From Planctomycetota bacterium (GTDB lineage Bacteria > Planctomycetota > Phycisphaerae > UBA1845 > UTPLA1): a stretch of DNA of 64,000 nt. The notes beneath the pieces were generated by a model, which was given only the letters and a program-made list of their open reading frames with translations, made no database searches and was not told the DNA's origin. A program made the translations under genes and the position numbers. The stretch is taken from contig QEVG01000005.1 of assembly GCA_003576905.1 (NCBI GenBank), forward strand, positions 142,424 to 206,423. The letters run 5' to 3'. Of the stretch, positions 49,067 to 59,074 are shown one piece after another; positions within the stretch are counted from its first letter, which is position 1; every line of letters starts with the position of its first letter.

Positions 49067-51349
49067 TCAGGAGCGATACCGTCTCCTGCGTCCCGCGCGG
49101 TAGCCAATGATCGCAATCGGAGTCAGCAAGAGCGGCGCCACCGTGCTGGAGCTGGATGCACAGGTTGTGCCGGTCAAGCTGTACAACGCGTCCACTGTTT
49201 GATCCGCTTCCGCACCATCGGTCACTCGCTCATTGCCGGCCGGAATCCCCGGCGGGCCCTGACGAGCGATCAGATCGGGTCGGCAATCGCGGTTGAAGTC
49301 CGTCAGCGGTCGTCCCTCCGCGTCGACGTTGCCCGGCCTGCCGTTCAGCGGGCAGACGTCGTTGCAGTCCGGAACGCCGTCGCCCTCGGTGTCGGTATCG
49401 GCGACGCCGCAGCCGCACGCTCCGGGAGAGGTCTTGTTCGGGTCGGAGGGGCAGCCGTCGCAGTCGTCGATTACGCCGTCCTGATCACGATCGAGTTCGC
49501 AACTGTCCGGCGTGCCGTTGGTGTTGCAATCGGCAAATTCCTCGCAATCGTCCGGAGTGCCGTTCGTGTTGCAGTCGGCCTCGCAGCCGTCCGGAAGACC
49601 GTCCGAGTCGCAGTCGAAGTTGTCGTCATGCCCTTCGCACTGGTCCTCGCAATCAAGGACGCCGTCCCCGTCGTTGTCTTCGTCGGGAAGGTCACAACCG
49701 CAGATGCCGGGCTCAATCTTATCCGGATTCGTCGGGCAACCGTCAATGCAGTCCGGCGTTCCGTCGCTGTCCGTGTCGGTATCGGCGACGCCGCAGCCGC
49801 AGACGCCGGGCGCCGTCTTGTTCGGGTCTCCGGGGCAACCGTCGTTGCAGTCGGGCGTCCCGTCGCTGTCGGTATCCGTATCGGCAACACCGCATCCGCA
49901 CAAGCCCGGTTCGGTTTTATTCGGATCCGCTGGACATCCATCATTGCAGTCGGGCGTCCCGTCGCTGTCGGTGTCGGTGTCGGCGACACCGCATCCGCAC
50001 CGGCCAGGCTCCGTCTTGTTGGGGTCATTTGGACAACCGTCGTCGCAGTCGGGCGTCCCGTCGCTGTCGGTATCCGTGTCGGCAACACCGCATCCGCACA
50101 AGCCCGGTTCGGTCTTATTCGGATCCGTGGGACATCCATCATTGCAGTCGGGCGTGCCGTCACTATCGGTGTCGGTGTCCGCAACGCCGCACCCGCACAA
50201 GCCGGGTTCGGTCTTGTTGGGGTCCGTGGGGCATCCGTCACAGTCATCAATTACCCCGTCCGTGTCGAGATCGCGCTCGCACTCGTCGGGCGTGCCGTTC
50301 GTGTTGCAGTCGGCAAAGTCCTCGCATATGTCCGGCGTTCCATTTTCGTTGCAGTCGGTGAGCTGTTCGCAGTCATCCGGCGTGCCGCTGCCGTCGCAGT
50401 CCTCTTCCTGGTCGTCCGGCGTCCCGTCGGAATCGCAGTCTTCGGACTCGCAGTCGTCCGGCGTGCCGTTCGAGTTGGCATCGGCCTCACAGCCGTCGGG
50501 AACGCCGTCGGTGTCGCAGTCGTCGTTGTCATCGAAGCCGGGGCATTGGTCCTCGCAGTCCGGCACTCCGTCGGAATCGGAGTCGACATCCGGCGCGCCA
50601 CAGCCGCAGACGCCCGGCTCGGTCTTGTTCGGGTCGTCGGGGCAACCGTCGCAAGCGTCTCCTGCGCCGTCGCCGTCTCGGTCCGCTTGATCGGGGTTTG
50701 CGTTGTTGTCACAATTGTCGCAGGAGTCGGGAAAGCCGTCCGAGTCGGCATCCGGGCCGCCCGCAGAGCAGTCGATCGTGCGGATCAGAGCCGTCGAAAC
50801 CGTGCCAAGGATGTTCTCGGCAGCACCGCCGCCCATGGGGCATTCAAGAACCTGGGTCAATCCGAAGAAACCGGAGCTCGGCAGGTAATCGATTACCGTC
50901 CCGCTGGTGGCGGCGATAATCCGGAACTGGAATTTTGTGACCAGTGCGCCAGGGGCGGGCGGGGCCGTGTACGCCGCGCCGAATCCGCCGGCGGTGTAAA
51001 GGGCGTCCCCGTCCCCGATACTGGAGTTAATCCCATCGGGATCCGGCAGGAACCCTTCAAGGACGAATCCATAGTTGTTTCCCGAACTGTCGAAGCCGAC
51101 GAGTTCGACAAACGCCGGGTCGTAATCGAGGATCAACTCGATCGAGCTGAAGCACTCGTCGCTGCTCTGGTCGGTTTGTGCAAACAGCGAGATCTCGACG
51201 ATCGTGCTGTTGCCGCCGTCCCATGCAACGATGGTCTGCGGAGGTGAAAGAACCAGGTCAATGTTCGCGGCGGCCCGTTCCGAGAACCCGAGGGTTGAGA
51301 TCAATCCGGTAAATGCGGCGACGATCACCGCGCTTTTCTGCGCGTTCAT
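49067..51349 (-). CDS. Exported TSP3-repeat protein with cohesin-like domain and C-terminal anchor tail
   Basis: 760 residues. Signal peptide MNAQKSAVIVAAFTGLISTL. The cohesin-like domain (about 28-190; SPPQTIVAWDGGNSTIVEIS) is paralogous to the neighbouring gene. TSP3 repeats fill about 200-690, including five or six 33-residue units with DPNKTEPGLCGCGVADTDTD encoded by 99-bp repeats. The end is a sorting-like tail: a Cys in GTTCASSSS, a hydrophobic helix VAPLLLTPIAIIGY and the basic end RAGRRRRYRS. It lacks the dockerin of its paralogue and has an anchor instead. The frame opens 36 codons earlier, without a ribosome site. A long open frame on the other strand is a composition artefact. Confidence 0.82.
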   Translation of the reverse strand: MNAQKSAVIVAAFTGLISTLGFSERAAANIDLVLSPPQTIVAWDGGNSTIVEISLFAQTDQSSDECFSSIELILDYDPAFVELVGFDSSGNNYGFVLEGFLPDPDGINSSIGDGDALYTAGGFGAAYTAPPAPGALVTKFQFRIIAATSGTVIDYLPSSGFFGLTQVLECPMGGGAAENILGTVSTALIRTIDCSAGGPDADSDGFPDSCDNCDNNANPDQADRDGDGAGDACDGCPDDPNKTEPGVCGCGAPDVDSDSDGVPDCEDQCPGFDDNDDCDTDGVPDGCEADANSNGTPDDCESEDCDSDGTPDDQEEDCDGSGTPDDCEQLTDCNENGTPDICEDFADCNTNGTPDECERDLDTDGVIDDCDGCPTDPNKTEPGLCGCGVADTDTDSDGTPDCNDGCPTDPNKTEPGLCGCGVADTDTDSDGTPDCDDGCPNDPNKTEPGRCGCGVADTDTDSDGTPDCNDGCPADPNKTEPGLCGCGVADTDTDSDGTPDCNDGCPGDPNKTAPGVCGCGVADTDTDSDGTPDCIDGCPTNPDKIEPGICGCDLPDEDNDGDGVLDCEDQCEGHDDNFDCDSDGLPDGCEADCNTNGTPDDCEEFADCNTNGTPDSCELDRDQDGVIDDCDGCPSDPNKTSPGACGCGVADTDTEGDGVPDCNDVCPLNGRPGNVDAEGRPLTDFNRDCRPDLIARQGPPGIPAGNERVTDGAEADQTVDALYSLTGTTCASSSSTVAPLLLTPIAIIGYRAGRRRRYRS
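49735..50235 (-). repeat. Tandem 99-bp coding repeats (five near-identical units)
   Basis: Each unit encodes DGCPxDPNKTEPGxCGCGVA then DTDTDSDGTPDCN (33 residues). The nucleotide string GCAGTCGGGCGTCCCGTCGC recurs at 99-bp spacing. The units differ at a few synonymous and a few coding positions, so they are recent or are kept alike by recombination. Confidence 0.85.
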
Positions 51350-51467
51350 CGCGGTCCTGAGAATTGGGGCGGACAGGAACATCAATACTACTCCCATAAA
51401 GGCGGCCTGAACCCGGCAGCCCGGGCCGCAAACACCCCCCCAGGGTTTCAAGCACACTGTGCCGCGA

Positions 51468-51487
51468 CCCCGGCACGTTCGCCGGGG
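51468..51487 (-). terminator. Weak hairpin after the giant mosaic gene
   Basis: Seven-bp arms CCCCGGC and GCCGGGG around ACGTTC, 48 bp past the stop of the 2258-residue gene. No T run. Confidence 0.4.
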
Positions 51488-51534
51488 CCGCAGGCACGGG
51501 ACAAACTCAATCGTTCGACACCGTTTCCTTTCGA

Positions 51535-54500
51535 CTATTTCGTCGAGGAAAGCGGAGTCCGAGCGGTCATTGATTTCATGCGTGACGACAGGTTGTTCGG
51601 CAATCCATGCCGATTCTCGAAGATCTGGACGTCACGGTAATCAAAGACCTGGTCGGCGTTGAAGTCAACCGCCGCACCGATCTGCGGATCGAGTTCGGAG
51701 ATGCGTACCGCGACGCGACCTGCCGAAATCGGACCGCCCCGATTCGGGCCCGCGTCCAGCGGCGCCGCGCAAGTGCACGGCTTGGGCTGGATGGGGAATC
51801 CGAGGTCGGTGTTGAAGAACGTGAGGTCCGCCGTGTCCACCAGCGTGGACAGGCTGAAGTCCGCGTCACGCGTGCTTCCGTCGTACGGACATCCGCCGTC
51901 GGCGGCCGCCTGACCGAACGTGAACAGGAAGAACGTCAGGTCGTTGATGTCCACGTCGCTGTCGTTGTCGGTGTCGCCGCCGACAAGCACCAGCGTTGCG
52001 GCTGTCTGGAACTGTCCGGCGATGGGCACCAGGGCCTGCGTGTCGTACAACGTGTGCTGCTCATCCTTGGCGCAGATCTCGTCGTAATCGCCGCAGGGCA
52101 CCTCGATGATCGCCGTGCCCGTCGCTGGGTTTCCGGTGAAGTTCACGACCACGCTGACCGGATCGATGCAGACGCCCGCGTTCTTCGGGATGAACTTGAT
52201 GCACCGCGTGCGGCCGGCGCCGGCATTCACGTTCCGGAGCTGGACCGTCGCGGAGATGATGTTCGTCCCGGTCACGTTGACGTCGTACGTGCATGTCGAC
52301 GTGTTTCCGCAGAGGTCCGTCGCTGTGCAGGTCACGGTCGTCGTGCCCACCGGGAAGATGCCGTCCTCGTGCGAGCAGACCACCGGCACCAGCGGCTGGC
52401 TGGCAGCCGGGCCGCCGTAGGAAGCGCAGTTGTCGGATGCATCCAGGGTCGGCAGATCGACGAATGCCTGGCACTCGCCCGGATCGGCGTTGACCATGAT
52501 CGGTTCCGCCGGACAGTTGAGGAAATGCGGCGGTTCCTCGTCCGTTACCTCCGCGGTCGCCACGCAGGATGACGAATTGCCGCAGCAGTCGTACGCGGTA
52601 ATGGTCACGTTCAACTCGGCCGGGCACTCGGTGAGGTTACAGACTTCGACGTAGCCGTTGACGTGGTACAAGGTCTCATCCTTCTCGTCCTGGCTGATAT
52701 CGAAGTACACGTAGTAGATGTATTCGAAATCGCCGTCGGCGGACACATAGATCGGGCACTTCCCGCCACGGTCGCATCCGCCGGCTTCCACGTAGCATCC
52801 GTTGGAGTCGCAATCCCAGAGATCGCAGAGCTCCTGATCGCGGATGTCCGCGGAGAAGTTGACGGTGGTGCAGCAGGTGTTGGTGCCGACCGTGGTGTCC
52901 GTCGCGGTACAGGTGATGAACTCCGGCGGAGTCGTGTCACTCAGCGTGATCGACTGGGTGCACGTGCTCGTGTTGCCGCAGCAATCCTCGGCCGTCCAGG
53001 TACGGATGATGAAGACTCCCGATTCGCCCTGCATCTCCTCGCTGTCCTCATAGGTGGACGTCACGTTGGAGCAGCAGAAGTCGAAAGTCTCCGGTGTTCC
53101 GGTGATCTGGAGGTTGTCCGGAGTCTCGCCGCAGCCCAGCACGACATCACCGGGGCAGAAGATAACCGGTCCCGTCTCGTCGTTCAGCGTCACGACCAGG
53201 TCGTGGAATCCATAGACACCGCAGCAGTCGTAGGCCTCGACCCGTATCGTCGCCGTGCCCTGACACGTGTTGGGCACCAGAGTGAGATCGACCGAGCCCT
53301 CAACCAGGTATCCATCCTCAACCTCGGTCACGGTAATGTTGGACACGAAGCCAAAGGCGCCATTGGTGTCAATCAGGTAGGCGTCGAACGACCTCTCGTC
53401 CACGCAGCAGTCGCTGACGAGGGCGGAGAACTCAACGACCGCCGAGCACGATTCAGGGCCCGTCGAAGCAACCACGTCGTCGCCGGTGACCACCGGGCCC
53501 ATCGTGTTCTGAATGATGAGGACGTGCTTGCAGGTCGCGGTGTTTCCGAACGCGTCCGTCGCCTCGTAGATGCGGACGATGATCTTCGGTTCCTTGCAGC
53601 CGTCGCCGGGGCTGACGAACTCATCGGCCAGCGAGACTTCCACGAAACCGCAATCATCGGACGCCGAGCCGCCGATCTCCTCGAATTCCTCGAGGTTTTC
53701 GGCAGGCGGCGGGACCGCCGCGACGCACTCGAAGTACTCGGTAATCGGGCAGGTAATGACCGGGTCCACCGTGTCCACGAAGCAGATGTTCTGAACACAC
53801 GAACTCGAATTGCCGCATGTGTCGACTGCCGTCCACGTGCGGATCACGCACGGCGGGTTCTCCTGCTCGAAGTCGCTCGACGAGATGAATATCTCGCCCG
53901 CTTCGCTGCAGTTGTCCGTCGCCGTCGCCGAGCCCGTGATCGACGGATCGGTGTCTCCGCCGCACGGAAGATTGACATCGGCGGGGCATGTGATGATCGG
54001 CCCGGCCTCGTCGGCCACGGACGTTTCCAGGTCATGGGAATCCGAGTTTCCGCAGCAATCGGTCGCGGAAACCGTGACCACCACCGAGGCCGAGCAGCCA
54101 TCGAGGTCGGTCACGGAGACCGAGCCCTCGACAACCAGGCAGCCCTTGCCCTGGGAAACCGTGTATTGCGGCGTGCCGGCCACCGCGCCGGTTGCCACGG
54201 CACTGACGGTGATCGACATGCCTTCCGGATCGATGCAGCACTCCTCGCAGATCGCGGCGAAGAAGTTGACCGTTCCGACGCATTCGCTGTCGAGACCGCC
54301 CCACGCCTTGCCCGAAATCACCGGCGCCGTCGTGTCCACAACCGTAATGGTTTGGACGCACGTCGAGGTGTTGCCGCAGTCGTCCGTTGCGGTCCACGTT
54401 CGGGTAATTGTGTACTCGGGAGCGCATTCGCCCTCGGTAATCTCATCCGAGTACGTCACGTTGGGCTGTTCGGTGCAGTTGTCCGTGGCCGATGCCGTGC

Positions 54501-57500
54501 CCGTGTTGGCCGGGTCGGTCGGGCCGCCGTTGGGCCGGCCGCGCGGGGATGCCGCGTTTGCCGCCTCCATCGCGAACGGTTGAATCGGAGTCGGGACGTC
54601 TTCGCCCACGACGCCTGCAATTGTCAAACTGCCGGGAGCGGGGGGATTGGCCGTTGCACGCTCCTTGGAGGTGTCTGTGCAGAATACTTGCTGCGGAACG
54701 CAGACCGGCAAACCGCAGCATGTGTCGACCGCGCACACGGAGCCCGGAGGACAGTTTCCATCCGAGCACGGGGCGAGTCCCGCGCACGGCGTAGAACCAA
54801 TGACGCAGACGCCGCCGGCGCCGCCGCCCGAAAGGCGTACGCACACGCAGGCCGGATCGCCGAAGCACGGAACGAATGTCGCACAAGTCGCGCCTTCGCA
54901 CTCGGGGGCGTCGCAGATGCCGCTCGAGCACGAAATGTCGGCGTTGAACGCGCCGCCCTTGAAGGCGCAGTCCGCCGCGAATGTGTCGATGCACTCATTC
55001 GGACCGAGGCAGCAGGAGCCGAAGGCCGGCGGACCGCCGCTGCATTCCACGACGGCATCCTTCGGACAGAAGAGCGCCGGTGGCGTGGTGTCGGTCAAAA
55101 GGGCCGTCGCGGAGCAGCAGGCCGGCGAGCTTCGCGGATCGCCGTCGCGCGGGACACTGCCGCAGGAATTGAAGCAGCAGTCAACGGCATAGACGTGCAC
55201 CGTGATCTCTGCCGAGCAGCCGGGGTCCACGGAGAACGTCGCACTGCCGCTGACGCGTACCTCGGTCTTGCTGATGACCTCGGGGTCGGCGAAATCCACG
55301 CTCAAGGGCTTGTGGGAGAAGTGGATGTTGATGCCATCCGGGTGGATGCAGCAGTTGTCGGTGACCGTCGCGGAGAAGGTCACGACACCGTCACAATTCG
55401 CATCGAGCTCGCCGCCGTCCGCAGTGCAGACAGTGACCTCCGGGGGTGTTTCGTCCACGACCGTGATGGACTGCGAGCACTGGGCCGAGTTGCCGCAGGC
55501 ATCGGTCGCCGTCCAGACGCGGAAGATCGAGTACGAGGACGGGCACTGGCCCTCAAAGATCTGGTCCTGATGGGTTACTTCGACGTCTTCGCAGTTGTCG
55601 AATACCTCAGGAGTGCCGGTGAACTTGGGATCGGTCGAATCATCGCACTCGACGACAACCGAGCTTGGACACTTGATCAGGGGCGCCGTGTTGTCGAACA
55701 CGAAATTGCCCGTACCGATGAGATTGGTGTCAACCTCGGTGCCCTGGAAGCTCAGCGTGGAGGGCAGGGCGCCGCAGTCCACGAATTGCAGGCCCTGCGT
55801 GTTGACACAGTCCTGGCCCTGATTCACGGTGAACACGAGGATCGCCAGAAGGGCGTCTCCCTCGCGCGGAGCAAGGCCCGGACCCCACGGCTGCGAACAC
55901 GGGTTTGCCTGATTCGGCGGAACCGCTACGCCGCCGCTCAGGCCCAGAATCCCCGTATTAACGGTGCAGGAACCAAGGGCGCTGGCGATGCTGTTCGGAA
56001 TGTGTACGACGAACGGACCGACGCCGCAAGGCGGATCCGTCGCTCCGGAGCACTCGGTGTAGCAGCTTGCCACGCCGTTAAAGGTGAGCTGCGTCTCGTC
56101 GAAGTCGATGAAGGCCGAGAAGCCCGTCACCGGGTCAACCAAGTTGCGCATCCAGAGCTCGACCATGATCTGGTCGCCGCTGTCGCCGACGCAGTCCGGA
56201 ATCTCCAGCCGCAGCGTATTGGCCGGAGGGGTCGGATCGCAGACATCCCCGATGCCGTCCGTATCCGCGTCGGTCTGGTCCGGGTTGAAGTCGTTGTCGC
56301 AATTGTCATTGCAGTTCAACAGGCCGTCGCCGTCGTTGTCGGCGTTATCCTCCTCGTTGCAGCCGCAGGGGCCGGGCTCGAGCAGGTTCGGATTTTCCGG
56401 GCAGTTGTCACACGCATCGCCGGCGCTGTCGCCGTCTGCGTTGGCCTGATCGGCGTTAGCCGTGTTGGGGCAGTTATCGCAGGCATCGCCCACGTCGTCG
56501 CCGTCATTGTCAACCTGGTCGTTGTTGGAAACGAGCGGACAGTTGTCGACGCAGTCGGGCACGCCGTCCGAATCGGTGTCGATCGAATCATCGACGAGAC
56601 ATCCGCAGATTCCCGGATCGGTCTTGGCCGGGTCGGTCGGACAGCCGTCACAGACATCGCCGGCGCCGTCCATATCGACATCTGCCTGGTCGCTGTTCGA
56701 AGCCCCGGGACAGTTGTCGCAGACGTCGCCAACGCCGTCGCTGTCGGCGTCGGCCTGGTCGCTGTTGGATTCGAACGGGCAGTTGTCGATGCAGTCGGGC
56801 ACGCCGTCCGAGTCGGCATCCGCCGTATCCGAGTTGCCGCAGCCGCACAGGCCCGGCTCGGTCTTGTTGGGATCGTTGGGGCAGCCGTCGCAGGCATCGC
56901 CGGTGCCGTCCGTGTCGCTGTCCAGCTGATCGTTGTTGGCGTTCGCCGGGCAGTTGTCGCAGGCGTCGCCGACGCCGTCGGTGTCGCCGTCCTCCTGGCC
57001 GGGGTTCATGTCATCGGGGCAGTTATCGCACGCGTCGCCGACCGTGTCCTCGTCGCCATCCTCCTGGCCGGAGTTGGCACTCGATGGGCAATTGTCGCAA
57101 GCGTCGCCGACGCCGTCGCTGTCGACATCCGCTTGGTCGGGATTCGATTCATCTTGACAATTGTCGCACGCGTCGCCTGCGCCGTCGGAATCGGCGTCGG
57201 CCTGATCGTTGTTGGAATTGCTGGGGCAGTTGTCGATGCAATCGACGATCCCGTCTGAATCGGTATCGAGCGTGTCGCTCTCGCCGCAGCCGCAGAGGCC
57301 CGGCTCGGTTTTGTTTGGATCATTGGGGCAGCCGTCGCAGGCATCGCCGGTGCCGTCGGTGTCGCTGTCGGCCTGGTTACTGTTAGCCGCGTCGGGGCAA
57401 TTGTCACAGGCATCGCCGACGCCGTCGGTGTCCGCATCTTCCTGTCCGGAGTTCGCGTCATTGGCGCAGTTGTCGCACGCGTCACCGACGCCGTCGGTGT

Positions 57501-58311
57501 CGCTGTCCGCCTGGTTGGCGTTGGCGGCGCTTTCGCAGTTGTCGCACACATTGCCGACGCCGTCGGTGTCGCTGTCCGCCTGATCGGCATTGGCATCATT
57601 GGGGCAGTTGTCGCAGCCGTCACCGACGCCGTCGCTGTCGGCATCGCCGTTCGTTGCGCCGCAGCAAACGCGAGGAGAGGCGCTGTTGCGCGGCGTGGGC
57701 GTGCCCGTCGAGAAGTCGGCGGAGTTGTTATCGGTGTCGTCGCACCCGGCGCCGTTTCGGATGGCCGCCGTGGTGATGGTGAGGTTCGGACTGGTGGGAC
57801 CGGCCCCCTCGAAGCATGTCGAGCTGGCGCCGTAACCGACATAGTCCTCAACGGTCGCGTCCGCGCTGGGACATGCGGTGCCGTTGGTGATGAGCGTGTT
57901 GTTCCTGCGCAGGACGATCTTGCCTGCCGCCGTGCTCATGCCGATTGCGCCCGTCGCATCGGCCGCCGGCAACGCGGCGCCGCCGCCGCCTGCGGACTGG
58001 CCCTCGCGTACAAGGAAGTATCCGCCCGGCGGGATGATGCCGGAGAGATCGGTCTTCTGCCACGAAACGCCGGCGCTCGAAGCATACTGCACCGACCATC
58101 CGGTGACGTTCACCGGCGCAGCGCTTCGATTGTGGAGTTCGATGAAGTCGTGGGTGAAGGAAGCGCCGACTGCGCCGCCGCCTCCGTACACCTGGCTGAT
58201 GACCACGTTGCCCACGAATGCCTGAGCCGAAGGCGTGGCAATCGCGATTGCCGCCGCGAACGCCATTACGGCGGACAGGCAGCAGGTACCTTGATTCAGT
58301 TTCCGCTTCAT
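51535..58311 (-). CDS. Giant exported mosaic protein: LTD, TSP3, cohesin-like, HYR-like repeats and dockerin
   Basis: 2258 residues. The signal peptide is cleaved near SAQA (start MKRKLNQG). In order: a lamin-tail-type domain (about 30-185; VVISQVYGGGG, FIELHNRSAAPVNVTGWSVQ), many TSP3 repeats (about 205-690), a cohesin-like domain (about 695-880; LRLEIPDCVGDSGDQIMVEL), then about nine HYR-like immunoglobulin repeats (about 880-2020). These have units such as TPPEVTVCTADGG and VWTATDACGNSAQCSQSITV and carry conserved cysteines. It ends with a dockerin pair (GGDTDNDSDVDINDLTFFL, about 2108; VDFNADQVFDYRDV near the end). HYR repeats usually mediate adhesion, and LTD domains occur in surface-linked enzymes. 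No enzyme is seen. The antisense strand also stays open over 1500 codons, but as an artefact. Confidence 0.85.
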   Translation of the reverse strand: MKRKLNQGTCCLSAVMAFAAAIAIATPSAQAFVGNVVISQVYGGGGAVGASFTHDFIELHNRSAAPVNVTGWSVQYASSAGVSWQKTDLSGIIPPGGYFLVREGQSAGGGGAALPAADATGAIGMSTAAGKIVLRRNNTLITNGTACPSADATVEDYVGYGASSTCFEGAGPTSPNLTITTAAIRNGAGCDDTDNNSADFSTGTPTPRNSASPRVCCGATNGDADSDGVGDGCDNCPNDANADQADSDTDGVGNVCDNCESAANANQADSDTDGVGDACDNCANDANSGQEDADTDGVGDACDNCPDAANSNQADSDTDGTGDACDGCPNDPNKTEPGLCGCGESDTLDTDSDGIVDCIDNCPSNSNNDQADADSDGAGDACDNCQDESNPDQADVDSDGVGDACDNCPSSANSGQEDGDEDTVGDACDNCPDDMNPGQEDGDTDGVGDACDNCPANANNDQLDSDTDGTGDACDGCPNDPNKTEPGLCGCGNSDTADADSDGVPDCIDNCPFESNSDQADADSDGVGDVCDNCPGASNSDQADVDMDGAGDVCDGCPTDPAKTDPGICGCLVDDSIDTDSDGVPDCVDNCPLVSNNDQVDNDGDDVGDACDNCPNTANADQANADGDSAGDACDNCPENPNLLEPGPCGCNEEDNADNDGDGLLNCNDNCDNDFNPDQTDADTDGIGDVCDPTPPANTLRLEIPDCVGDSGDQIMVELWMRNLVDPVTGFSAFIDFDETQLTFNGVASCYTECSGATDPPCGVGPFVVHIPNSIASALGSCTVNTGILGLSGGVAVPPNQANPCSQPWGPGLAPREGDALLAILVFTVNQGQDCVNTQGLQFVDCGALPSTLSFQGTEVDTNLIGTGNFVFDNTAPLIKCPSSVVVECDDSTDPKFTGTPEVFDNCEDVEVTHQDQIFEGQCPSSYSIFRVWTATDACGNSAQCSQSITVVDETPPEVTVCTADGGELDANCDGVVTFSATVTDNCCIHPDGINIHFSHKPLSVDFADPEVISKTEVRVSGSATFSVDPGCSAEITVHVYAVDCCFNSCGSVPRDGDPRSSPACCSATALLTDTTPPALFCPKDAVVECSGGPPAFGSCCLGPNECIDTFAADCAFKGGAFNADISCSSGICDAPECEGATCATFVPCFGDPACVCVRLSGGGAGGVCVIGSTPCAGLAPCSDGNCPPGSVCAVDTCCGLPVCVPQQVFCTDTSKERATANPPAPGSLTIAGVVGEDVPTPIQPFAMEAANAASPRGRPNGGPTDPANTGTASATDNCTEQPNVTYSDEITEGECAPEYTITRTWTATDDCGNTSTCVQTITVVDTTAPVISGKAWGGLDSECVGTVNFFAAICEECCIDPEGMSITVSAVATGAVAGTPQYTVSQGKGCLVVEGSVSVTDLDGCSASVVVTVSATDCCGNSDSHDLETSVADEAGPIITCPADVNLPCGGDTDPSITGSATATDNCSEAGEIFISSSDFEQENPPCVIRTWTAVDTCGNSSSCVQNICFVDTVDPVITCPITEYFECVAAVPPPAENLEEFEEIGGSASDDCGFVEVSLADEFVSPGDGCKEPKIIVRIYEATDAFGNTATCKHVLIIQNTMGPVVTGDDVVASTGPESCSAVVEFSALVSDCCVDERSFDAYLIDTNGAFGFVSNITVTEVEDGYLVEGSVDLTLVPNTCQGTATIRVEAYDCCGVYGFHDLVVTLNDETGPVIFCPGDVVLGCGETPDNLQITGTPETFDFCCSNVTSTYEDSEEMQGESGVFIIRTWTAEDCCGNTSTCTQSITLSDTTPPEFITCTATDTTVGTNTCCTTVNFSADIRDQELCDLWDCDSNGCYVEAGGCDRGGKCPIYVSADGDFEYIYYVYFDISQDEKDETLYHVNGYVEVCNLTECPAELNVTITAYDCCGNSSSCVATAEVTDEEPPHFLNCPAEPIMVNADPGECQAFVDLPTLDASDNCASYGGPAASQPLVPVVCSHEDGIFPVGTTTVTCTATDLCGNTSTCTYDVNVTGTNIISATVQLRNVNAGAGRTRCIKFIPKNAGVCIDPVSVVVNFTGNPATGTAIIEVPCGDYDEICAKDEQHTLYDTQALVPIAGQFQTAATLVLVGGDTDNDSDVDINDLTFFLFTFGQAAADGGCPYDGSTRDADFSLSTLVDTADLTFFNTDLGFPIQPKPCTCAAPLDAGPNRGGPISAGRVAVRISELDPQIGAAVDFNADQVFDYRDVQIFENRHGLPNNLSSRMKSMTARTPLSSTK

Positions 58312-59074
58312 CGTTACTCTCCTTACTTCCTTACTCATTTGAAATTCGAACTCGCGGGGAATGTGTCCATAGAGACACCACCAGCCTCCGCCTGAAGGAT
58401 CCCCCAGCTAGTGTTGTTCGATACGGCCGCGATACTTCCCCACCACAAAGCCTACTTTCGAGCGGAAAAGACAGTTCAACTGCCAGGTTTCCGTCGAAGC
58501 CCAATGGTCTTGCCGACAGGCAAGCTGTGCGAGAGTGGCTTGGGCATCCCTGCCTTAATCGAGTCCGATTATGACAAATACATGTCCGCCGTTCAATACG
58601 GATTTGCCTTTTTGCGCAAATTGAGCGCACACATCGCGACGCGAAGAACACCGGAATTAGGGATATGTTCGGACCTCACCCGGCCGGAAATTATCAGCCC
58701 TTCACCCCGATGGCCCGGAAATGTGGGACGTGTCCATCGCAAAAACACGCCGCCGCACTTTTTGAAAATGTCTGGAGTATTGCACTTGTCGCAGAATCGC
58801 GCAAGCAGGCGAGGACTTCAGCGACCAGTGCTCCAGGCCGTGTGTACCCCCAGGGGCTTGCTCCTTTGGCACTTTGTCGTCAAAAGTGCTTGACGCGTCA
58901 GGATTAAGCGAATAAGCTGGTTCCTTGGAAGAAGTTGGTTGCAGGGGGGACGCACGTTTTCATTGACCGCACCTCGCCGGGCGTCCAGGGAACACGATTG
59001 CGCGAACTCTCACGTTTTGTCGCTTTACCCGGGGTACCGGGTGTTCTGCTCTCGCATTCTTTAGGAGGCTATTC
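58312..59074 (+). other. 763-bp intergenic region between two divergent TSP3 genes
   Basis: It is divergent, so it must hold promoters for both. Toward the plus-strand gene a CTTGACG near 58888 is followed by AATAAG, a weak sigma-70-type pair. A 160-codon frame (58411-58893) has no recognisable content. No operator is evident. Confidence 0.45.

Noticed and set aside
47361..49103. A 580-codon plus-strand frame
   Set aside because: It is antisense to the cohesin/TSP3/dockerin gene, with the same composition artefact and no start signal.
49735..50235. A regular repeat array that could suggest CRISPR
   Set aside because: The 99-bp period is in phase with the reading frame and codes for TSP3 units. 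There are no variable spacers and no cas genes.
49001..51247. A 748-codon plus-strand frame made of VAVGVGVG-like repeats
   Set aside because: It is antisense to TSP3 repeats. The Asp/Gly-rich codons of the true gene give Val/Ala/Ile codons on the other strand, which keeps the frame open.
52663..57258. A 1531-codon open frame on the plus strand opposite the giant mosaic gene
   Set aside because: It is a shadow of the minus-strand gene. The translated chain is an Arg/Val/Ala-rich repeat without signal, domain or ribosome site, while the minus-strand frame has a signal peptide, ordered domains and a dockerin.
58411..58893. A 160-codon frame in the divergent TSP3 intergenic region
   Set aside because: No ribosome site and no hydrophobic or domain pattern. 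The region must hold promoters for both flanking genes.
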